A stretch of 64,000 nucleotides of DNA. Origin: a virus. Shown one piece after another: positions 17,056 through 24,014 of this stretch (its first letter is position 1; each line of letters starts with the position of its first letter). The stretch covers positions 1 to 64,000 of the IMG/VR virus record IMGVR_UViG_3300037247_001358, one strand, 5' to 3'. The translations under genes were made by a program, and so were the position numbers. The notes beneath the pieces are model-generated. The model had not been told where the DNA came from. It saw only the letters and a list, made by a program, of their open reading frames with translations, and did not search any database.

Positions 17056-18824
17056 CAGCGCAACCACCCGTGCGGCATGTCTTCAACAGGGCCACGGCTG
17101 AGGACGACGCCATGCTCCCCCGTCACGATCACCTCCGGCTGGCGCTGATCCTGCTCCGTCCGGTGACGGGCGAAGCGCTGTGAGAGGAAGGTGGCGCCGG
17201 CGGCGGCGATGACGAGGTCGTCGTACTTCCTCTTCTGGGCCTTCGCCTTGATCTGACCGCCCCGCACCTTCTCCCACGAGAAGCTCCCCATCTCCTTGAC
17301 AAGCTCGGCATCACGGGTCAGGAAGGTGCGCTCGAAGACCGCCTCGCGGAAGACGCGCAGCATCTCGTCACGGCGCGACTGGCTTGGATAGATCCAGGGC
17401 TCCGGTGTCTTGCGGGGCTGGTCGTAGTCGACGTGGTAATAGATGTTCGGGTAGCGCAGGTCGCGGCAACGCTCCAGCGCCGCCGAACCGTATGTCCCAC
17501 GCTCCCCACCGAGCAAGGCACCGTTGTAATACTGAGCGACGGCACACGCCATCGCGCCACACTCCGAGGGGGTCGCCCTGAGCCTCAGCGTTGCGGCGTG
17601 GTGGCGGGTGAAGGCGTTGAGCACAACCAGCGCCGTGTAGTCGTTCTCCCTCCCAACACCACCCTCGGCGCAGTCCATATAGGCAACATAGAGCTGGGCG
17701 GGGTCAGGACGTTCCCAGATGCTCAGGTGGGGGCCGTAGAACGAGATGTTAGCCTCCTTGTAGGGAAGACCGTCGAGACGGAAGGCAGGGTCGGCGACCT
17801 GGCTCTTGAAGTAGGCGAGGTGGTCGACATCCCCTTGCCCCGCAAAGTAGTTACCCTCTCCGGTGAGAAAACTCGTATCGAAATCCTCAACATACTCCTG
17901 GGTGAAGGGCACGCCGGTCTTCAGCAACTCACGCTCGCGCCAGCGGCGCCAGAGGATCTGATCGGTGGTGAGGCCGTGCTGCTCCATCAGGAACTGCTCG
18001 TGGCGGCCGGCCCGGAAGCTCAGGCGGAGGTTCTCCAATTCCCCCGGCGACAGTTGCAGGTCACAGTCCTTCTCACCGAGCAGCCCAGCACGATAACGGG
18101 GCTCGATCCACCACGAGTAGAAATGGAGCCGCCAGCGATTGAGCGGATCGGTCTCGTCGCGGGCGTCGATGCAGTAGTCGTAGAACTCCCCCGCCGCACC
18201 GTTCGGTGTCGACTCCATATCGAACCAGCCGTCCGGCGGACCAGGGACGGCAGGGATAATCCCACCGAGCAGCGCGCCCGCGTTCTCCGGCTTCCAGTGA
18301 GAGGTCTCACTGGCATGGACGATCTGGGCCGAGTATGAGCGCCCTGTGACGCGCTCCTCGGCACTGGCAAAGATGATGTGGTTCTGCATCTCCCACCCAA
18401 TCACCATCTCGTCCTTGTTGTCAGCGGCAAGCGGGTAGTCGAGTCCGTGGTTGCGGAGGTCCTGAAGATGATGGCGGATCCGGTCACGGAAGAGCATAGT
18501 CGTCGGATCGTCCTGTGTGATGATCAGCGCCTTGAGACCGAAACTGGTCGTCAGGCGGCGGAGGTTACGGGCGATGATGAGGGATGAGGCCCTTGTCTGT
18601 CGCCCCTTGATGGTGACGTCGCGGCCGGCGTGCTCGGCGAGCATGAGGCGCTGCTGGGGGTAAAGATTGAAGTCGACGACCACCCCACGCTCATTGGGGA
18701 TCGTCAGCAGAGATTCAATCCACTCACCAGTCTTCGAGGGATCGAAGAGCAAAGTGTGAAGATCCGAATCGGGATCCAGTTCCCGATCGGCGCGCTCCGC
18801 TGGCAGCTTGGTGGGGATCTGCAC
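17055..18824 (-). CDS. terL: Terminase large subunit (ATPase and nuclease)
   Basis: The 589-residue packaging motor has an N-terminal ATPase with a deviant Walker A (IKGRQTRASS, about residues 72-80, lysine at the start of the loop) and the Walker B/catalytic glutamate segment IVHASETSHW (about 168-177). A C-terminal RNase-H-like nuclease follows with AYMDCAEGG, END and KRKYDDLVIAAA acidic motifs. I place the start at GTG 18824, six to eight bases after GGGAGGT. An in-frame GTG at 18863 overlaps the upstream gene by 32 bases and lacks a ribosome site. It works with the portal and with a small subunit that may be encoded far away at 55274. Confidence 0.85.
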   Translation of the reverse strand: MQIPTKLPAERADRELDPDSDLHTLLFDPSKTGEWIESLLTIPNERGVVVDFNLYPQQRLMLAEHAGRDVTIKGRQTRASSLIIARNLRRLTTSFGLKALIITQDDPTTMLFRDRIRHHLQDLRNHGLDYPLAADNKDEMVIGWEMQNHIIFASAEERVTGRSYSAQIVHASETSHWKPENAGALLGGIIPAVPGPPDGWFDMESTPNGAAGEFYDYCIDARDETDPLNRWRLHFYSWWIEPRYRAGLLGEKDCDLQLSPGELENLRLSFRAGRHEQFLMEQHGLTTDQILWRRWRERELLKTGVPFTQEYVEDFDTSFLTGEGNYFAGQGDVDHLAYFKSQVADPAFRLDGLPYKEANISFYGPHLSIWERPDPAQLYVAYMDCAEGGVGRENDYTALVVLNAFTRHHAATLRLRATPSECGAMACAVAQYYNGALLGGERGTYGSAALERCRDLRYPNIYYHVDYDQPRKTPEPWIYPSQSRRDEMLRVFREAVFERTFLTRDAELVKEMGSFSWEKVRGGQIKAKAQKRKYDDLVIAAAGATFLSQRFARHRTEQDQRQPEVIVTGEHGVVLSRGPVEDMPHGWLR

Positions 18825-18831
18825 CAGAGGG

Positions 18832-19299
18832 TTACCTCCCAGCGAAGCCCTTGAAGAACCCACCGGCCCCCTTCAGCAGGCGCTTACGGGCAGCCCGGAT
18901 AGCCTCACTCGTACGTGTCCCGCGAAGACCTGGCACATCAGGGTAGAGGGTAGCCAGAGATTCCATGAGCACCTTCCGCGTTACCGCACCCGCTTGACCG
19001 GCGGAGCCGCGCCCCTTCGCAGATTCCTGCGCTCGAGCCTCCTTGGCTATTTCGCGGAGCCGCACCCCCGCCGCTTGGAACGTGATCCCCTCCTTCGCGG
19101 CGATCCGACGAGCGGCGCTTGCCGTAGCGCGGATACGCTTGGCGGCGATCGGGGCCTTCACGCTCGGAGGCAGGGGTACGAACGTCGGTGCGAAGGCCGC
19201 GCTGAGTTGGCTCAACGTCGGCCCTGGTGCCGCCTGTTGCCGTCGTGCCAACTCCTGGCGGACTTTCCGCCTAAAGGCTTGAGCAGTCTTGACAGCCAT
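18832..19299 (-). CDS. Basic Ala/Arg-rich protein, 155 aa, upstream of terminase
   Basis: The product is strongly basic, alanine-rich and helical (TASAARRIAAKEGITFQAAG, SEAIRAARKRLLKGAGG). TAGGAGGAG precedes the ATG at 19299. It could be a DNA-binding packaging or head protein, and its place just upstream of terL would suit a small terminase. No helix-turn-helix can be pointed to, and the protein at 55274 is an equally good TerS candidate. Confidence 0.5.
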   Translation of the reverse strand: MAVKTAQAFRRKVRQELARRQQAAPGPTLSQLSAAFAPTFVPLPPSVKAPIAAKRIRATASAARRIAAKEGITFQAAGVRLREIAKEARAQESAKGRGSAGQAGAVTRKVLMESLATLYPDVPGLRGTRTSEAIRAARKRLLKGAGGFFKGFAGR

Positions 19300-19311
19300 A
19301 TCGATCTCCTC

Positions 19312-19551
19312 CTAGAGTCCTTGAGTCAACCGCTGGCGCATCTCAGCCAGCCGTCGGCGCATCTCGTCTGTCGGCATCCCCTTCGGCGGGACGGAGATCG
19401 GTGGTAGCGACTGTTGGGGGCGGCGCCGTCTGACCCTACGGATGGGCTGCCGCCTAGGCGAGCCGAAGAACCCAGCGGGGACGCTCTCCCGTCTCCCCGA
19501 CCTACGGATGCGGCGGGCGGGCTGCCCAATGTCGGTAACGAAGAAGGACAT
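19312..19551 (-). CDS. Arg/Pro-rich small protein, 79 aa
   Basis: The middle is arginine-rich and low complexity; the end forms a short amphipathic helix (TDEMRRRLAEMRQRLTQGL). The ATG overlaps the upstream TAA (TAATG). The 18 bases GGCGTAATGTCCTTCTTC around the start are identical to those at the start of the giant virion gene at 11612, so both proteins begin MSFF. Likely a nucleic-acid-binding virion or packaging accessory; unproven. Confidence 0.45.
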   Translation of the reverse strand: MSFFVTDIGQPARRIRRSGRRESVPAGFFGSPRRQPIRRVRRRRPQQSLPPISVPPKGMPTDEMRRRLAEMRQRLTQGL

Positions 19552-19760
19552 TACGCCGCCTTCCTCTGCCGCAACTTGCCCAGCGTGCGGGCCAGGGCGA
19601 TCTGCTTGAGGGTGCGGGTGTCGCCCCGTTTCTTCGCGGCGCGCTCCAGGCTGGCGAGTTTCTCCGCAGAGATCTTGCCGTCACCGCTAGGCTTGAGACC
19701 CGCCTTCTTCCGCAATGCCCCAGGCCTGCGGATTGCCTCCTGGATGAACTTCCTAGCCAT
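19551..19760 (-). CDS. Small conserved phage-type basic protein, 69 aa
   Basis: Begins MARKFIQEAIRRPGALRKKAG. This resembles a small basic protein common in phages near head genes (W/F-IQ-x-AI-xxPGALR pattern), whose function is unknown to me. The rest, KISAEKLASLERAAKKRGD then TLKQIALARTLGK, is helical and basic. The start overlaps the upstream gene by eight bases. Confidence 0.6.
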   Translation of the reverse strand: MARKFIQEAIRRPGALRKKAGLKPSGDGKISAEKLASLERAAKKRGDTRTLKQIALARTLGKLRQRKAA

Positions 19761-19947
19761 GAAGCTCTACCTCCGACTCGGGATCCGACGATGGGATGTC
19801 CAGCCTCTCATCGAAGCGATAAATGTCCGGCTTGACTTGGACTCGCCGACGGCCACCCAACTTCAGAGCAGCATTCAAAGCTTCAAAAATAGTTGTGAAG
19901 TCGCCACTACCATCGGCGGCCACGATGTAGTCATATTTGGTTATCAC
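19753..19947 (-). CDS. 64-aa pectinesterase-like N-terminal segment
   Basis: The product starts from GTG at 19947 (overlapping the upstream TGA as GTGA). It reads VAADGSGDFTTIFEALNAAL, then RVQVKPDIYRFDERLDIPS. This matches the first strand-helix module of pectinesterase/beta-helix proteins (DGSGDF-T-I-EAL followed by a V-KPG-Y-like strand), yet it stops after one module. GAGGAGGG precedes the GTG. It may be a fragment left after deletion of a beta-helix gene, or a domesticated capping module; it is intact as a frame. Confidence 0.55.
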   Translation of the reverse strand: MITKYDYIVAADGSGDFTTIFEALNAALKLGGRRRVQVKPDIYRFDERLDIPSSDPESEVELHG

Positions 19948-20174
19948 GCAGCCCTCCTCTTCACCGGGCGGCCCTCACAGCGGGCGTGCATGAACTTCCG
20001 CTGGCGGTCACTATCGAACTCGCCCTCGCTCACGATCTTGCAGGCTTTGGCCTGGGAGATCACTTTCTTACGGCTCCGGCGGGCTTTCTTCGCTGCACCC
20101 TTAGCGGCCACACTTCGCCTTTTGTTCTTCTCCGGCACCTCACCGGCGGTGAGGAGGTTGCCAGCCATCAGCAT
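19944..20174 (-). CDS. Small Lys/Arg-rich protein, 76 aa
   Basis: A basic, lysine-rich protein (KNKRRSVAAKGAAKKARRSR) with a C-terminal segment SDRQRKFMHARCEGRPVKRR. That segment resembles small phage proteins in which an R-K-F-M-H-A-x-C motif recurs. Start placement is uncertain: ATG codons at 20174 and 20168 are both possible, the first with GGGGG four bases upstream; an ATG at 20204 would overlap the upstream gene more. Function unknown. Confidence 0.45.
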   Translation of the reverse strand: MLMAGNLLTAGEVPEKNKRRSVAAKGAAKKARRSRKKVISQAKACKIVSEGEFDSDRQRKFMHARCEGRPVKRRAA

Positions 20175-20334
20175 AGGCCCCCGTCCAAAAGCGCCAGCTC
20201 TCACACCAACCGTCCCAGGTAAAGATCATCGGCTTCCAGTAGCGCCACGAGGACTGTCCCCAGTGGGGGGTGAGGAGATACCTGAGCCATCCCCACCAAC
20301 CCGCCGTCGCGTAATGGGCACTACCAACCATCAT
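20140..20334 (-). CDS. Tryptophan-rich small protein, 64 aa
   Basis: The product has eleven tryptophans in 64 residues (WWGWLRYLLTPHWGQSSWRY, then WDGWCESWRFW). The ATG at 20334 overlaps the upstream TGA as ATGA, which is why I prefer it to an in-frame ATG at 20376 inside the upstream gene. The aromatic bias suggests a membrane-interface or tightly packed structural peptide. Not recognised. Confidence 0.5.
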   Translation of the reverse strand: MMVGSAHYATAGWWGWLRYLLTPHWGQSSWRYWKPMIFTWDGWCESWRFWTGAYADGWQPPHRR

Positions 20335-20651
20335 ATCCCGCCACGTTGCTCCGAGATGGCCGCCGAGAGCTGGCACTCGCGCTCGTTGAGCTTCCTACGC
20401 TCGACCGCCCGGTCCATCTCCTCCACCGAGGTCCGGCGCTCGCCGATCGGCGTCGGCCGCTGCATCGCCTTGAAGTCCTCGCCCATCATTGCGCTCAGGC
20501 GGTCACGCACCTCGTTCAGGTCGCGGATGAGGCCGTCAAGGACGTCGGTGTTGTCCTGGTCGTGGACTTGAGGATCGACCACCTGCGGTTCAGGCGGGAG
20601 GGCGGTAGTCGGCGTAACGGCGGAACCTCCGCCCCCGTAGTGGTGCGGCAT
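20331..20651 (-). CDS. Hypothetical protein, first gene of the head operon, 106 aa
   Basis: Begins MPHHYGGGGSAVTPTTALPP, then a helical region (LDGLIRDLNEVRDRLSAMMG) and a charged C-terminus. AAGGAGG lies seven bases before the ATG, and a consensus promoter lies about 27 bases further upstream, so this is the promoter-proximal gene of the minus-strand late operon. Not recognised. Confidence 0.6.
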   Translation of the reverse strand: MPHHYGGGGSAVTPTTALPPEPQVVDPQVHDQDNTDVLDGLIRDLNEVRDRLSAMMGEDFKAMQRPTPIGERRTSVEEMDRAVERRKLNERECQLSAAISEQRGGI

Positions 20652-20677
20652 GGCGGCGCCTCCTTCCTAATCCGATC

Positions 20678-20707
20678 ATCTTAGTCCTCGACTACGGCGC
20701 CTGTCAA
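20678..20707 (-). promoter_or_regulatory. Promoter for the minus-strand head/packaging operon
   Basis: On the minus strand, TTGACA (20707-20702) and TAAGAT (20683-20678) are separated by 18 bases, close to the sigma70/sigmaA consensus. The predicted start lies just upstream of the AAGGAGG of the gene at 20651. No operator-type motif overlaps it, unlike the plus-strand promoters of this window. Confidence 0.6.
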
Positions 20708-20715
20708 GTTGTACG

Positions 20716-20832
20716 ATGGGGCCGACGATGGAGGCGTTACGGGAGTTTTGGGAGTTCATGGGCTACCTGGACACCGCCGCCGGTGTGATCGCCTTGGCCT
20801 GGGCAACCTGGCTGTGGAGGAGGGCACCGTGA
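20716..20832 (+). CDS. Tiny single-pass membrane protein, 38 aa
   Basis: Encodes MGPTMEALREFWEFMGYLDT followed by AAGVIALAWATWLWRRAP: one hydrophobic helix ending in a basic cap. The TGA overlaps the GTG of the next gene as GTGA, which supports translation. An internal ATG at 20728 could be the real start. No strong ribosome site is seen. Its 5' part overlaps the minus-strand promoter region, so the two strands may interfere. A holin-like or toxin-like role is possible but unproven. Confidence 0.4.
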   Translation: MGPTMEALREFWEFMGYLDTAAGVIALAWATWLWRRAP

Positions 20833-21089
20833 CGGAAGATCTCTACGGCACGCTCGAGGAGTTCCAGGCGCTCACGACCAAGCAGGAGCGGGACCGCTGG
20901 CGGCCGCTCTACCGGCTGCTGACACGCAAGGAGAAAGCACTCCGCACCGCCAAGGAAGAACTAGCAGACAAGAAAGCCCGCCTGGACGCACGGGCGCAGT
21001 ACGCATTGGTAAAGGAGATGCTGGCGGCGGCTCCTATCCTAGCGCCCACCCCACTGCGGTTGCCAGCAAAACGAAAGCGGGGATCCTAG
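20829..21089 (+). CDS. Charged coiled-coil protein, 86 aa
   Basis: From GTG at 20829 (after GGAGGAGGG) the product is helical and charged (LYGLEEF-like start, then RKEKALRTAKEELADKKARL), ending in a basic PAKRKRGS tail. It is coupled to the 38-residue membrane peptide and converges on the HExxH gene at 21086 with a four-base overlap. A membrane peptide plus coiled-coil partner is reminiscent of lysis accessory pairs, but this is only an analogy. Confidence 0.5.
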   Translation: MTEDLYGTLEEFQALTTKQERDRWRPLYRLLTRKEKALRTAKEELADKKARLDARAQYALVKEMLAAAPILAPTPLRLPAKRKRGS

Positions 21090-21613
21090 CGCCGGGTCTC
21101 CAGCTTGCGCCGAAATCTCTGCAATGCTCGCCGCTTCTCTTTGGTAGCCTTAGTAACGCGAGCGGGCGCCAAACCTGAAACTTTCTTCTGTTTCGCCGGC
21201 TCCTGCGCCGCAATAATCACATGCTCCTGCTTAAACGTGAGCCCTTTCGGGGCTAGTACCTGGTGGGTAATTTCGTGACGGGCTAGTTGTTCCCCCCGAG
21301 TCCCGATAAGCCGAGAATACCCACCCCGCCAATATGATCCAGCTACAAAACCCGTCCTTGCGTGCCTGTACCCCTCCCTAGCCCGAAACGCCGCGCCAGT
21401 CTGGGCTGGGAAGCCCGCAGCCCCAGGCGCCCCGGACACCGGACGAACAATCTGCAAACCAGCAGTAAAGCCCGCCTTCTTTAAGATCGCCCGTTCCGAC
21501 GTTGGGAGGCTCGCAATATGCGCCTTCTGCTTAGCGGCAAACGCCCGACGACGCTGCTCAGGAGTCCCGATCAGTCGGATCTTCGCTTTTTTGGACAACT
21601 GGGGTTTTGCCAT
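21086..21613 (-). CDS. HExxH putative metallopeptidase-like protein, copy 1
   Basis: The 175-residue product is very basic. It contains ARHEITHQVL, an HExxH zincin motif (His113, Glu114, His117), then KQEHVIIAAQ with Glu130 as a possible third ligand. The next gene encodes a paralogue with the same arrangement. The flanks are Lys/Arg-rich and probably bind nucleic acid. Roles as a prohead or DNA-associated protease, or as a protein with a reused zincin fold, are possible; no substrate can be inferred. It starts directly at the previous gene's stop (shared base). Confidence 0.6.
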   Translation of the reverse strand: MAKPQLSKKAKIRLIGTPEQRRRAFAAKQKAHIASLPTSERAILKKAGFTAGLQIVRPVSGAPGAAGFPAQTGAAFRAREGYRHARTGFVAGSYWRGGYSRLIGTRGEQLARHEITHQVLAPKGLTFKQEHVIIAAQEPAKQKKVSGLAPARVTKATKEKRRALQRFRRKLETRR

Positions 21614-22161
21614 TAGCTCCCTCTTCGGATCCCCCGCTTGGCCTCTCGGAGCTGAGCCCGGCGGCGCTTCGTCTCCGACGTACCCCCGAAACGAATGGCG
21701 GCGCGGGTCGGCTCCAGAAGGCGGAAACTCACGCCTTCTTTCCGCGAAACTCGGGCTTTAGCGATGATGGGCTCGTGCTCTTTGGAGGGGACGCCCCGGA
21801 TGTTCATCACCTGATGGGCCAGCTCGTGGCGCACGGTGGCCGGGACGTTCCTGGCTCTCAACGAGATCTTGGCCGCCCGCTCCGGCTTCGCCCCCAGCGC
21901 CCACAGGAGCAGGCGGGCCGGCTTCGGCAGATCCGGTTCTCTGAAGGTCGAAAGGCCTACCCGTGTCTCTGGTTTCCCCATCTTCCCTATCCCCGTCCCA
22001 AGTTGGGAGACCACCCGGACCTGGGGGAGTTTACCGGCGATCTTCTTCTGGCTGGGAGTAAGTTCACGGGGGACGATCTGCTGCTGGAGGGACGTCACCT
22101 CACGCTGGCGCTTTCTCAACGCCTCACGGATCCTCTTCGGCCGGAGCTGGCCTATTGGCAT
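21613..22161 (-). CDS. HExxH putative metallopeptidase-like protein, copy 2
   Basis: The 182-residue product shows the cleaner zincin motif VRHELAHQVMNI (His112, Glu113, His116) followed by SKEHEPIIAKA (Glu128/Glu130). Like its neighbour it has Arg-rich ends. Between the two proteins the order RHE-[IL]-x-HQV … EH … IIA is conserved, so they are tandem duplicates that have diverged strongly. AGAGGA lies six bases before the ATG. They form a short minus-strand unit separate from the head operon, whose promoter lies downstream. Confidence 0.6.
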   Translation of the reverse strand: MPIGQLRPKRIREALRKRQREVTSLQQQIVPRELTPSQKKIAGKLPQVRVVSQLGTGIGKMGKPETRVGLSTFREPDLPKPARLLLWALGAKPERAAKISLRARNVPATVRHELAHQVMNIRGVPSKEHEPIIAKARVSRKEGVSFRLLEPTRAAIRFGGTSETKRRRAQLREAKRGIRRGS

Positions 22162-22239
22162 CGTAATCCTCTACACTATACACCGGCATGAGCAAAATGC
22201 ACAACGAGCGACGGCGAGGAGGACGACGGCGGTCACAGG

Positions 22240-22389
22240 CTACTGCTTGAACATCCTTGGCAGCGGAAGCACGCGAAGACCCCACGTTCTCCCGACCAAG
22301 TACAGTCCGGGGTTTGAAAACCGTGCTGCCCCAGTTGGAGACGCCCACCATAGCGGCCCCCAAAGGTGTGTCATTGGTGTGCTTGCCAT
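22240..22389 (-). CDS. Possible 49-aa leader-proximal protein
   Basis: ATG at 22389 follows GGAGG five bases upstream and encodes MASTPMTHLWGPLWWASPTG with a Trp-rich start, ending PLPRMFKQ. The upstream leader (extended -10, then the AGACA-N4-TGACGCA motif, then ribosome site) matches that of the gene at 23185, which is the main reason to believe it. A different minus-strand frame (start near 22351) is also open over the same bases, so the coding assignment is uncertain. Confidence 0.35.
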   Translation of the reverse strand: MASTPMTHLWGPLWWASPTGAARFSNPGLYLVGRTWGLRVLPLPRMFKQ

Positions 22390-22402
22390 CTCTCCCTCCA
22401 GT

Positions 22403-22435
22403 TGCGTCAGACTTGTCTCCTGTTGTAGTATAACA
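22403..22435 (-). promoter_or_regulatory. Extended -10 promoter plus AGACA-N4-TGACGCA operator
   Basis: On the minus strand TGTTATACT (22435-22427) is an extended -10 element without a clear -35. Eight bases on, the motif AGACAAGTCTGACGCA occupies 22418-22403, at about +1, followed by the ribosome site and ATG of the 49-residue frame. The motif orientation agrees with transcription toward the HExxH genes. Confidence 0.45.
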
Positions 22436-22540
22436 CAGCGGAGCGGTCAGAGTCGGTAACGGGGCCGACTGTGTTCCTTACACTGAGGCTATCCGCCAAA
22501 AGAGGGGGCTCTGCCCGCTCCGCACTCTGGAGTAACGCCG

Positions 22541-22774
22541 TTGAGCAAGACGCACAACTGCCAGATCCCCGGCTGCGAGACGGTCATCCGCGTCCGCTTC
22601 CTTTTCTGTCACGAGCATTGGGAGAAGCTCTCTCACTCCCTCAAGGACGCGGTGAACGACGAGTACCGCCTCTGGCAGGAGGTGGGCCAGGAGCAGCCGA
22701 CGGTCCGTTACAAGGAAGTGGCGCAGGCGGCGATCAACCACGTCGACAAGAGGGAGGAGGCCGAGAAAGCATGA
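22541..22774 (+). CDS. Small conserved phage protein with CxxxxC/CxxH cluster, 77 aa
   Basis: TTG start at 22541 (GGAG eight bases upstream), product MSKTHNCQIPGCETVIRVRF then LFCHEHWEKLSHSLKDAVN. The C-x4-C … C-x2-H arrangement looks like a small treble-clef zinc site, and the style is common in phages as an uncharacterised family. The C-terminus is helical and charged. Alone on the plus strand, it converges on the minus-strand pair at 22815-23185. Confidence 0.6.
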   Translation: MSKTHNCQIPGCETVIRVRFLFCHEHWEKLSHSLKDAVNDEYRLWQEVGQEQPTVRYKEVAQAAINHVDKREEAEKA

Positions 22775-22814
22775 GACCGGGGACGAAGAGGCTCCCACCC
22801 ACCGGCTCCTCCTC

Positions 22815-22994
22815 TCAATTCCGTCCCCGAAACGGCCTCCCGAGCCCGTCCCCCAGCTTGCGCTGCCAGATCCGCCGCATCTCACGCTGGACTTCCTTCC
22901 AGGAGAGCCCCGCCACCTCGGCAAGGCTCCGGTCGCTGATATAAGGACGGACACGAGGATCCAGGAGACGCCTCAGCAGTTTCTCATCCCTCAA
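22815..22994 (-). CDS. Small helix-turn-helix-like protein, 59 aa
   Basis: TTG at 22994 overlaps the upstream stop (TTGA), matching the coupling style of this phage. The product (MRDEKLLRRLLDPRVRPYIS then DRSLAEVAGLSWKEVQREMR) contains a plausible helix-turn-helix, with the turn near AEVAGLSW, and a basic C-terminus. It could be a small DNA-binding regulator of the neighbouring divergent promoters. A longer frame reaching 23222 is open but overlaps the next gene and is not needed. Confidence 0.5.
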   Translation of the reverse strand: MRDEKLLRRLLDPRVRPYISDRSLAEVAGLSWKEVQREMRRIWQRKLGDGLGRPFRGRN

Positions 22995-23185
22995 GCCTGC
23001 TCGTCCTTGTCCAGCAGCGCCTTCGCCCGCTTCAACGCCCCATCCGCGATCTCCCGCGCCAGAGCCCCCGCCTCGTAGGCCGGGGTCGGCTGGTTCTCCA
23101 CAGCCAGCTTGTTGATCTGCACCGCCATCGAGGCAATATGTATCAACTCCACCGCTTTCTCCGTATCCGTCGGTTCTCCGCTCAT
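22991..23185 (-). CDS. Hypothetical small helical protein, 64 aa
   Basis: Begins MSGEPTDTEKAVELIHIASM and continues as an alanine-rich helix pair (GALAREIADGALKRAKALLD). GAGAGGAGGAGACG precedes the ATG. The leader holds an AGACA-N4-TGACGCA motif. Translationally coupled to the helix-turn-helix-like gene downstream. Not recognised. Confidence 0.55.
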   Translation of the reverse strand: MSGEPTDTEKAVELIHIASMAVQINKLAVENQPTPAYEAGALAREIADGALKRAKALLDKDEQA

Positions 23186-23201
23186 CGTCTCCTCCTCTCA
23201 A

Positions 23202-23217
23202 TGCGTCAGACTTGTCT
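23202..23217 (-). promoter_or_regulatory. AGACA-N4-TGACGCA motif in the leader of the 64-aa gene
   Basis: AGACAAGTCTGACGCA on the minus strand, identical over 16 bases to the copy at 22403-22418, sitting 17 bases before the ATG at 23185. A weak extended -10 (TGGTAAGCT) lies seven bases upstream, the same geometry as at 22403. Confidence 0.45.
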
Positions 23218-23227
23218 CCCAATCAGC

Positions 23228-23257
23228 TTACCACAACCCCCGCCAGCGTGCTATAAT
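23228..23257 (+). promoter_or_regulatory. Promoter for the Acb2/Tad1-like gene
   Basis: TTACCA (23228-23233), 18-base spacer, TATAAT (23252-23257) preceded by TGC, i.e. a consensus extended -10. The start of transcription would fall about 30 bases before the AAAGGAGG ribosome site of the gene at 23298. Confidence 0.6.
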
Positions 23258-23297
23258 CCCCGCATCCCGCTGAGGCGTCACACGAAAGGAGGACAAA

Positions 23298-23624
23298 ATG
23301 TCCGAAATCACCTACGACGCAGACCGAGACCTCGGAACCATCAAACTCCTGGATCCCATCCCGGGCACCACGGCCGTCCCCATTCTCCAGGAGATCCAGT
23401 TCCAGCACGGCCCTGTGGGGGAGAACGGCGTCAACGGGGTCCAGAACGAGGACGTCCTGAAGCTGCTCGCCATGAGGCTACGGGGCCTGAACTCGTCCTT
23501 CCCCTGCCGGGAGAACAGCATCGCCATCACGAAGATCGAGGAAGCCCTGCTCTGGCTCGAGCACAGGACAGCCATCCGGGTGGAGCAGGGCGTCGAAGGG
23601 AAGAACGAGGCCCACACCTCGTAG
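23298..23624 (+). CDS. Acb2/Tad1-like protein (candidate cyclic-nucleotide sponge, anti-defence)
   Basis: The 108-residue product has a beta-rich N-terminal part with GVNGVQNEDVLKLL (about 45-58), then the helical hairpin signature CRENSIAITKIEEALLWL (about 70-87) and HRTAIRVEQGVEG. That R-E-N-S-x-A-x-T-K-x-E-E-A-x-x-W pattern is what I associate with phage proteins of the Acb2/Tad1 hairpin family, which sequester signalling nucleotides of CBASS or Thoeris defence. The gene has its own extended -10 promoter, AAAGGAGG ribosome site and terminator, so it is an independent early cassette. Family call is by eye; nucleotide binding is inference. Confidence 0.6.
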   Translation: MSEITYDADRDLGTIKLLDPIPGTTAVPILQEIQFQHGPVGENGVNGVQNEDVLKLLAMRLRGLNSSFPCRENSIAITKIEEALLWLEHRTAIRVEQGVEGKNEAHTS

Positions 23625-23650
23625 CACGCGAGCAGCCTCAGCGGGCACCT

Positions 23651-23685
23651 GCCGACGCTTCTCACGGGGCGTCGGCTCTCTTTTC
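23651..23685 (+). terminator. Intrinsic terminator after the Acb2/Tad1-like gene
   Basis: Stem GCCGACGC (23651-23658) pairs with GCGTCGGC (23669-23676) around a ten-base loop and is followed by TCTCTTTTC. It ends two bases before the next promoter element. Confidence 0.7.
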
Positions 23686-23686
23686 G

Positions 23687-23695
23687 TGCTATAAT
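23687..23695 (+). promoter_or_regulatory. Extended -10 promoter for the 89-aa gene
   Basis: TGCTATAAT at 23687-23695, in the same GTGCTATAATCCCC context as the promoter at 23252. No good -35 is visible upstream because the terminator stem occupies that space. Confidence 0.5.
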
Positions 23696-23744
23696 CCCCC
23701 TCGGGCCTGGAGCCACCGAGCCCGGAGCCACGAAAGGAGCCAAC

Positions 23745-24014
23745 ATGGAACCAAAGCACTTCCTCCTCCGTGTCTGGTCGGTAAAGCAAGACCGCGCAGG
23801 GCCAGACGTACACGAACCAGTCCCTCCAACATGGGAAGTTCGAGCCGATACCGGTCCGGGATTGGAGCAGGCGTCCCTTTTCTACCATGAGAGCGACCCA
23901 CGCAACCTTCCCAAGCCCGGCTACCTTATCCATATAACCGTCGATGAGTGTCTTGTTCGATCAGATGGTCGGCCGACCGTCGAAGATGCCCCTCTAACGG
24001 AACCCGAGTCGTAG
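23745..24014 (+). CDS. Hypothetical protein in an insulated cassette, 89 aa
   Basis: Begins MEPKHFLLRVWSVKQDRAGP; a mixed alpha/beta protein with no family I recognise. AAAGGAGCCAAC precedes the ATG. Like the preceding Acb2/Tad1-like gene it has a private promoter and a hairpin at its end, and it lies next to it, so it may be another small host-takeover or anti-defence factor. That is inference from neighbourhood only. Confidence 0.6.
   Translation: MEPKHFLLRVWSVKQDRAGPDVHEPVPPTWEVRADTGPGLEQASLFYHESDPRNLPKPGYLIHITVDECLVRSDGRPTVEDAPLTEPES

Noticed and set aside
22124-22363. Alternative minus-strand frame starting at TTG near 22363
   Set aside because: No ribosome site; overlaps the HExxH gene start by 38 bases. 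The 49-aa frame with GGAGG is preferred, though not certain.
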